Shown here: positions 59,524-64,000 of the stretch, one piece after another
How positions within the stretch are numbered: the first letter of the stretch is position 1
Layout: every line of letters starts with the position of its first letter
Assembly (NCBI GenBank): GCA_963714155.1
Contig: OY970236.1
Span: 1,426,001-1,490,000 of the forward strand
From: VRUE01 sp963714155
GTDB taxonomy: Bacteria > Actinomycetota > Thermoleophilia > Solirubrobacterales > 70-9
DNA: 64,000 nucleotides
Direction of reading: 5' to 3'
Notes under the pieces: generated by a model
What the model saw: the letters and a program-made list of their open reading frames with translations, nothing else
What the model was told of the DNA's origin: nothing
Databases searched by the model: none
Made by a program: the position numbers and the translations under genes

Positions 59524-61752
59524 ATGAGTGCGACAAGAGCGAAATACGAGGCGGCCCAAATCGAGGCCGCGCGGCGGGCAGCCTGGGCCGAGCGTGATGC
59601 CTTTGCGACCCCGGAGGCGACCCCCGGAGCGCGGTCGATCTACATCAAGCCCTCCAGTCCCTTTACCTCGGGAAAACTGCACATGGGCCACGTTCGCGAC
59701 TACTCGATCGGCGACGCCTACGCGCGCTTCCGCCGCGCCCGCGGCGATGACGTCCTCTTCGGCTTCGGCTTCGATGCCTTCGGACTGCCGGCTGAGATGG
59801 CGGCGATCGAGCGCAAGATCCCGCCGGCGGACTGGGTCGAGAGCTGCGGCGAGCGGATGCTCGAGCAGATGCGGCAACTCGGCTTCTCCTTCGACTACGA
59901 GCGCGTCTTCTACAGCTCCGACGAGGCCCAGTACCGCTGGTCGCAGTGGCTCTTCGTCACCCTGCTCGAGGCTGGCCTGATCTACCGCGACGACACCACC
60001 GTCGACTGGTGCGATCACTGCCGCACGACCCTTGCCGCGCTGCAGGTCGAGGACGGCCGCTGCTGGCGCTGCCACAACGAGGTGCGGTTGATTCGCCGCC
60101 CGACCTGGTTCCTGCGCATCACGCCTTACCTCGAGGAGAACGACGCCCGCCTGCCCGAGCTGGAGCCCGACTGGGACGAGATCTCGCTTTCCACCCAGCG
60201 CTACATCCTCGGCCGCAGCGACGGGGTGGAGGTGGACCTCGAGGGCCCGGACGGGAAGACTTTGACGGTCTTTACGCCTTACGGGGACCTGGTGACGGCG
60301 TCGACTTTCGTCCTGCTGTCCCCGCGAGTCCCGGATCTCGAGGGGTGGCCGATCGAGGCCGATGTCGCTAAGCAGCTCGACGAGCTCCGCTCTGGCGGTT
60401 GGGAGCGCAGTGCCCGCGACGCCAAGTCGGTTCCGCTTGTCGATACGGGCTTGACGGCGAGCGCACCCTGGACCACAGAGCGTCTGCCCCTAGTCGTCTC
60501 CCCGCTGGTGGATGCCCGTTTCGGGCCCACCGCAGCGCTTGGAATTCCAGCGGTGGATGAGGCCGACTTTGCTCTCGCCGAGCGCTTGGAGCGCGTGCCG
60601 GGCGTCGGTGCCGACCGAGCGGGTGCTGGGCCGTGGGCCGAGGCGCGCGAGGCCGTCCGCTACCGCGCCGCCGACTTCTCGATCTCGCGGCAGCGCTTCT
60701 GGGGAACGCCGATCCCGGTCATCAACTGCGAGAGCTGCGGCCCGGTGCCGGTCCCCGAGCAGGACCTGCCGGTCGTGCTCCCGCGTGACATCGAGCCGAC
60801 GGGGGAGGGCAACCCGCTGGCGGAGCGGGCCGAGTTCGTCGACGTCGCCTGTCCCCGTTGCGGCGAGCCGGCCAAGCGCGAGACCGACACGCTCGACTGC
60901 CATTTCGACGCGCTCTGGCTCTGGGTGCCCTCGGCGGTGCCGCCCGAGGCGCGCGCCGAGGAGATGTTCACCCACGCCGACCTGCAGCGCTGGCTGCCAT
61001 CGGAGCGCCTCGTCGCCGGTGCCGACTCCGGCGGCTTTGTCTTCGACCAGCGCGTCGTCACCAAGGCGCTGCGCGACATCGGCCCCTTCTCATTCTTGGA
61101 GCACGGCGAGCCCTTCAGCGGCTGCCTCTTCCACGAGATGGTGATCGCCGACGGCCGCAAGATGAGCAAGCACCTGGGCAACGTGGTTGATCCCGATGCG
61201 CTGGTCGAGCAGTACGGCGCCGACACCGTCCGCCTCGCCGTCCTCTACGCCGCCGGCCCGGCCAAGACGCTCAACTGGAACGACGGCGCCCTGCGCTTTG
61301 CCTCGCGCTTCCTCCACAACGTCTGGGTCTACACCCAGGATCGCCTCGGCCGCCTCGAGGCAGCCGCTGAGGATCCCGAGGCGGCAGCGGACACCGCGTT
61401 CATGCGCGAGCGCCTCTGCAAGTGGTGCGACAACGGTCTAAGCCGCATCACGGCGGATCTGGAGGAGCTGCAGATGCACAAGGCAGTGCGCAACGTGACC
61501 CGGCTCTTCGAGCGCATTCAGGATTTCGAGAAGCGCGTGGTCCAGCGCCGCGGCCAGCTCTCCCGCGCCGATGCCGAGGCTCAGATTGCCGCCTTGAGGC
61601 TGCTCACGCAGACGCTGGCTCCGTTCGCCCCGCACGTGGCCGAGGCGCTGCTACTAGCGAGCGGGAGTGAGGATGGCGAGGCTCTGCCGGGCCCCTGGCC
61701 GGAGCGGCTGATCCTCGCCGACCTGCCTGCCGAGGCGCCGGCAAGCGGCTGA
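59524..61752 (+). CDS. leuS: Leucyl-tRNA synthetase, compact, with degenerate editing site
   Basis: 742 aa, class I aaRS. HMGH (53-56) is the HIGH motif, KMSKH (546-550) the KMSKS loop, and ISRQRFWGTPIP is typical of LeuRS. Zn-binding CxxC pairs occur in the insertions (WCDHC...CWRC; CESC...CPRC). The CP1 editing domain is present but the T-rich motif expected as TTRPDT reads TPYGDL, and the PAHDERD-like loop reads PAVDEAD (Asp kept, His lost). It is shorter than usual LeuRS (800-950 aa). It could be the housekeeping enzyme with weak editing or a specialised paralogue. Confidence 0.85.
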   Translation: MSATRAKYEAAQIEAARRAAWAERDAFATPEATPGARSIYIKPSSPFTSGKLHMGHVRDYSIGDAYARFRRARGDDVLFGFGFDAFGLPAEMAAIERKIPPADWVESCGERMLEQMRQLGFSFDYERVFYSSDEAQYRWSQWLFVTLLEAGLIYRDDTTVDWCDHCRTTLAALQVEDGRCWRCHNEVRLIRRPTWFLRITPYLEENDARLPELEPDWDEISLSTQRYILGRSDGVEVDLEGPDGKTLTVFTPYGDLVTASTFVLLSPRVPDLEGWPIEADVAKQLDELRSGGWERSARDAKSVPLVDTGLTASAPWTTERLPLVVSPLVDARFGPTAALGIPAVDEADFALAERLERVPGVGADRAGAGPWAEAREAVRYRAADFSISRQRFWGTPIPVINCESCGPVPVPEQDLPVVLPRDIEPTGEGNPLAERAEFVDVACPRCGEPAKRETDTLDCHFDALWLWVPSAVPPEARAEEMFTHADLQRWLPSERLVAGADSGGFVFDQRVVTKALRDIGPFSFLEHGEPFSGCLFHEMVIADGRKMSKHLGNVVDPDALVEQYGADTVRLAVLYAAGPAKTLNWNDGALRFASRFLHNVWVYTQDRLGRLEAAAEDPEAAADTAFMRERLCKWCDNGLSRITADLEELQMHKAVRNVTRLFERIQDFEKRVVQRRGQLSRADAEAQIAALRLLTQTLAPFAPHVAEALLLASGSEDGEALPGPWPERLILADLPAEAPASG

Positions 61753-61754
61753 CC

Positions 61755-61782
61755 TTCCTGGATACTCAAAATTATCCAGGAA
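61755..61782 (+). terminator. leuS terminator-like inverted repeat
   Basis: ttcctggata (61755-61764) and tatccaggaa (61773-61782), a perfect 10-bp repeat with an 8-nt loop, begins 2 bases after the leuS stop and ends 3 bases before the -35 of the next gene. It could be a terminator or an operator. Confidence 0.55.
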
Positions 61783-61785
61783 AAC

Positions 61786-61815
61786 TTGACTGTTCCAGTC
61801 TAGGACCCATATAGT
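61786..61815 (+). promoter_or_regulatory. Promoter of the GNAT-like gene, probably leaderless
   Basis: TTGACT (61786-61791), 18-nt spacer, TATAGT (61810-61815). The GTG start at 61822 lies about 7 bases past the -10, where transcription should begin, and no RBS precedes it. Confidence 0.65.
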
Positions 61816-61821
61816 TTCGAT

Positions 61822-62661
61822 GTGTCAGTCGAAGGGAGCTTGCCGTTTGACGCGGTCGCCCTCGACGAGGCCGAGAAGCAGTTCTGGAGGGGACTTTGGG
61901 ACACGGCCTGCGAGGATGCCGTAGTCGATCTGGGGATCGACATGGTGCGATTCGGTCCAGTTGCTGCTGCCGTCGTTGCCGAGGAAGCGGCCGAGCCGGC
62001 GCTCAACTTCGTCCTTGGCGCGGGCGGCCCTGGCGCAATGGAGGACGGCTATCTGCCGGCCGCGGTGAGGTGGATGGAGCGCCACGATGTTGACTTTCGG
62101 GTCTCGTTGACCCCCGGCCTGCCGGAGTACGAGGCCGCCGAAAAGTGGTTGCAGGGCCACCGCTACCGCCTTCTCGACGGGCCGATGAAGCTATTGCGAG
62201 ATGGCTCGCCACCGCGCTTCGAGGCGCCCTCCGGGATAGATATCTACGAGCGGGTCGATCCCTGGGAAGACGAAGGCTTCGGTGATCCGCTGGCCGAGAG
62301 CCTGGGCTTTGCCAGCTGGGCGGCGACCTTCTTCCTCGACCTTCCCGGGACGCCCGATTGGCGCTGCTACTGCGCGGTTGATGGCGACGAGCCCTTGGCC
62401 TACGTTGCGATGTACGTGCACGGCGGTATCGCCGTGCTGGCGCTTGCCTCGCGCTTGGTGGCGGAGCACGACGGCCTCGGCCAGCGCGCCGCCCTGCACC
62501 GCTGCATCAGCGACGCCGCGGCCGCCGGATGTCAGACGATGGCGGTCGCCGAGGCGGGCTGTGCACCCGCCGTAGGTGATCGCGAGAGCCTGGCTCGGGC
62601 CGGTTTCGAGGACGCCGCTCGAACCTTCGTCTGGCAGCCCCGCGCCCGCGTGCCGATGTGA
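61822..62661 (+). CDS. GNAT-like N-acetyltransferase domain protein
   Basis: 279 aa. The C-terminal half resembles GNAT: DWRCYCAVDGDEPLAYVAMYVHGGIAVLALASRLVAEHDGLGQRAALHRCISDAAAAGCQTMAVAEAG, with a Q-x-x-G-x-A-like acetyl-CoA loop (GLGQRAALH). The N-terminal half (LPFDAVALDEAEKQFWRGLW, GAMEDGYLPAAVRWMERHDVDFRVSLTPGLPE) is not assigned. The start GTG overlaps an out-of-frame ATG at 61820; a leaderless mRNA is likely. Confidence 0.68.
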   Translation: MSVEGSLPFDAVALDEAEKQFWRGLWDTACEDAVVDLGIDMVRFGPVAAAVVAEEAAEPALNFVLGAGGPGAMEDGYLPAAVRWMERHDVDFRVSLTPGLPEYEAAEKWLQGHRYRLLDGPMKLLRDGSPPRFEAPSGIDIYERVDPWEDEGFGDPLAESLGFASWAATFFLDLPGTPDWRCYCAVDGDEPLAYVAMYVHGGIAVLALASRLVAEHDGLGQRAALHRCISDAAAAGCQTMAVAEAGCAPAVGDRESLARAGFEDAARTFVWQPRARVPM

Positions 62662-62706
62662 ATGCAGGGGATTTGCATCGTTCTTGGACTTTTGGACCAA
62701 AAAGAC

Positions 62707-62735
62707 TTGACCAGTGCATAGTAAATCTGTTATAC
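62707..62735 (+). promoter_or_regulatory. Near-consensus sigma-70 promoter before the thrC leader
   Basis: TTGACC (62707-62712), a 17-nt spacer and TTATAC (62730-62735). The surrounding 80 bases are AT-rich. Predicted transcription start about 62742. Confidence 0.8.
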
Positions 62736-62741
62736 GTATTT

Positions 62742-63165
62742 CCGCTGACGACCAAAGCGCCAAGTGGAGAGGTGGGGACCCAGTCGGGCGACTCGCCTTG
62801 CGATGGCTAAAGGAGTGACCAGTCATGAGTCGAGTTGTTGGCCGGACAAGGAGCATCAGGGAGGCGACGGTGTCGTGGGCATTGCCCCACCTCCAGCTCG
62901 CGACGCTGCCCGGTGCCACGGCCACATCGCCCTCCCACCTCTGGCAGCCTGGCCCCCGGAGAGGGGGGGCGGCCATGTAATGGGCCATGGCGCTCGTGAG
63001 GCGTGACGTTGGGAAACCGGTCACGCCGGACAGTCGCGCCGGGGAGCGCAGTCAAAGGCCCCGACGCAGCCGTAGCTCAGGCCAGAGCCCAGAACAGCGC
63101 TGGTCGGAGGTTGGGCCCGCCCCGCGGAAGCTGACACCGCCGGGGCGGGCCCACTCTTTTTGTGG
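62742..63165 (+). ncRNA. Structured leader or independent small RNA upstream of thrC, family unknown
   Basis: About 420 nt between a strong promoter and a strong terminator with no convincing gene. Helices seen by eye: gagaggtgggg (62768-62778) with ccccacctcc (62885-62894); ggcgtgac with gtcacgcc (about 63001-63028); cgggg/ccccg around 63040-63061; a CCAG/CTGG hairpin near 63089-63103. It does not match RNase P, tmRNA, SRP, 6S, T-box or common riboswitch consensus sequences I know. A 51-codon frame (62825-62980) with aaaggag upstream is possible. It could attenuate thrC or act as an sRNA. Confidence 0.55.
63112..63153 (+). terminator. Strong intrinsic terminator 5' of thrC
   Basis: tgggcccgccccg/cggggcgggccca, a 13-bp GC-only stem apart from the closing pair, with a 16-nt loop that can add 3 pairs, followed by ctcttttt (63154-63161). 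It lies about 165 bases before the thrC start, so thrC needs readthrough or a second promoter. Confidence 0.85.
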
Positions 63166-63318
63166 AGCCCGCTCCAAGTGGGCGAGAGGTCAATGCACAA
63201 AGAAGCTTGATCGATGCTCGGCTGCCTGCTATACCCACCTGCTTATGGGAGACGTAGTTGGAGGAGGGTCGAGCGACGGTGGCGTAGGGCGCCCAGTACC
63301 CTGCTCGGAGGAGATTCG

Positions 63319-64000
63319 ATGCTGAACGCCGAGGACCGCACCCGCTCCTGCGCGACCGAACTGGTCTGCCGCGACTGTGGTCGCACCTACCCGCTGCTCG
63401 ACACGGCCTTCAGGTGTCACGGCTGTGGCAACGGCTTGGACATCGACTACGACTACGAGCTGGCTAAAAAGCGCCTTGGCGAGATCCCGCCGGCCGAGCG
63501 CGAGATCAACATCTGGCGCTTCGAGGAGCTGTTGCCGATCACGGATGCCCGCGCCCAGGCCCGGGTCGGCCGCTACAGCGGCCGCACGCCGCTGATCCAC
63601 GCCGACCGGCTCGGCGCCGAGCTCGGCCTCAAGAAGCTCTACCTCAAGGACGACAGCACCCAGCGGCCCAGCCTCTCCTACAAGGACCGGGTCGTCTCGA
63701 TGGCCGTCGCCCGCCTGCTTGAGCTGGGCAAGGACGAGATCGGCTGTGTCTCGACCGGCAACGTCGGCACCTCTGTCTCCTCGCTCGCCGCCAAGGCGGG
63801 CGTTGCCGCCTACGTCTTCTACCCATCGAACATGGAGCGCGGCAAGGCCCGCGCCTGCCGGGCGTTGGGCGCCGCCGTGATCCAGCTCGACGGCAACTAC
63901 GACCAGGCCAACCGCGCCTGTCGCGAGCTGGCCCTGGCCAGTGGCATGCAGTTCACCAACATCACCCTGCGCCCGTTCTACGCCGAGGGGGCGAAGACCG
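63319..64000 (+). CDS. thrC: Threonine synthase, 3'-truncated by window edge
   Basis: PLP enzyme that converts O-phosphohomoserine to threonine. The first 227 residues are present. An N-terminal zinc ribbon (Cys17, Cys20, Cys33, Cys36: CRDCG and CHGCG) precedes the fold-type II PLP domain; RPSLSYKDRVVSMA contains the Schiff-base Lys, and CVSTGNVGTSVSSLAAKAG the phosphate-binding Gly/Ser/Asn loop. ATG 63319 has cggaggag 6-13 bases upstream. The long leader with a terminator suggests attenuation control. Confidence 0.93.
   Translation, partial: MLNAEDRTRSCATELVCRDCGRTYPLLDTAFRCHGCGNGLDIDYDYELAKKRLGEIPPAEREINIWRFEELLPITDARAQARVGRYSGRTPLIHADRLGAELGLKKLYLKDDSTQRPSLSYKDRVVSMAVARLLELGKDEIGCVSTGNVGTSVSSLAAKAGVAAYVFYPSNMERGKARACRALGAAVIQLDGNYDQANRACRELALASGMQFTNITLRPFYAEGAKT

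Noticed and set aside
62742..62870. SAM-IV riboswitch resemblance (gtcatgag ... ttgttggccgg)
   Set aside because: Only short strings agree; the 5' half of P2 and the CGGCAACC core are missing. T-box was also rejected: no GGGTGGNACCGCG.
62764..63006. 80-aa frame across the thrC leader
   Set aside because: No RBS at its start, begins before the main helices, composition not protein-like; kept only the shorter 62825 frame as a weak possibility.
63068..63150. tRNA-like string gtagctcaggccagagcc near the thrC terminator
   Set aside because: No anticodon arm of the right geometry, no T-loop and no acceptor pairing; the segment pairs with the terminator region instead.

Overview
The window is GC-rich DNA with short intergenic gaps, many GTG/TTG starts and many ATGA/GTGA-type overlaps. 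Its gene content is actinobacterial: PucR and LmbU-like regulators, a CeoB/CeoC-type TrkA pair next to an APC permease, a GH15 trehalase-like enzyme, and a very large number of secreted lineage-specific proteins. The best guess is a member of Thermoleophilia (Solirubrobacterales); this is inferred from gene style, not from a marker gene. No transposase, integrase, phage structural gene, rRNA or CRISPR array was seen.

Layout. 0-6 kb: a GNAT tail, an HDAC-family deacetylase, chorismate mutase, cytochrome P450 and an MbtG-like N-monooxygenase form a compact possible small-molecule operon, followed by a PQQ-type propeller lipoprotein. 6-16 kb: carbonic anhydrase, PucR and LmbU-like regulators, a four-gene ArsR/STAS operon, a GH15 enzyme, a frameshifted CtaG and a membrane spermidine-synthase-like protein. 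14.7-19.4 kb: the tig-clpP neighbourhood (tig frameshifted), interrupted by a DUF4258/DUF2283 toxin-antitoxin remnant and a PAS-GGDEF protein, then an M23 peptidase with an apparent CTG start.

19.5-40.4 kb is the most unusual part: about 21 kb of secreted proteins behind a tandem-TetR regulator. Five paralogues of one secreted family (A1-A5) each carry their own promoter and covarying terminator. The last four alternate with progressively shorter 3' pieces of a PEBP-type lipoprotein gene, so the tandem units shrink. Mature domains of family A are packed with TTA leucine codons while their signal peptides have none. Three full copies and one fragment of a second secreted family (B, 302 aa), a collagen-like protein and two large secreted proteins complete the region; one of the large genes is broken by about ten frameshifts.

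40.4-64 kb: two APC permeases with UspA-like tails next to a TrkA pair (probable K+ uptake and control), a ferredoxin-reductase-like flavoprotein, tRNA-Gln(CUG), a heterodimeric ABC exporter, GH92 mannosidase, a GT39-like membrane glycosyltransferase, a frameshifted GtrA, a methyltransferase, a LeuRS whose editing site looks eroded, a GNAT protein with a probably leaderless mRNA, and threonine synthase, which runs off the right end.

Two non-coding features stand out. At 52.9-53.2 kb there are two oppositely oriented copies of a roughly 100-nt element with identical core boxes and 26-27 bp arms that differ between copies yet stay perfectly complementary. At 62.7-63.2 kb a near-consensus promoter and a strong terminator bracket a roughly 420-nt GC-rich transcript ahead of thrC that matches no RNA family I recognise. 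Single-base frameshifts in conserved genes (ctaG, tig, gtrA) raise the possibility of indel errors in the assembly, which matters for every pseudogene call here.
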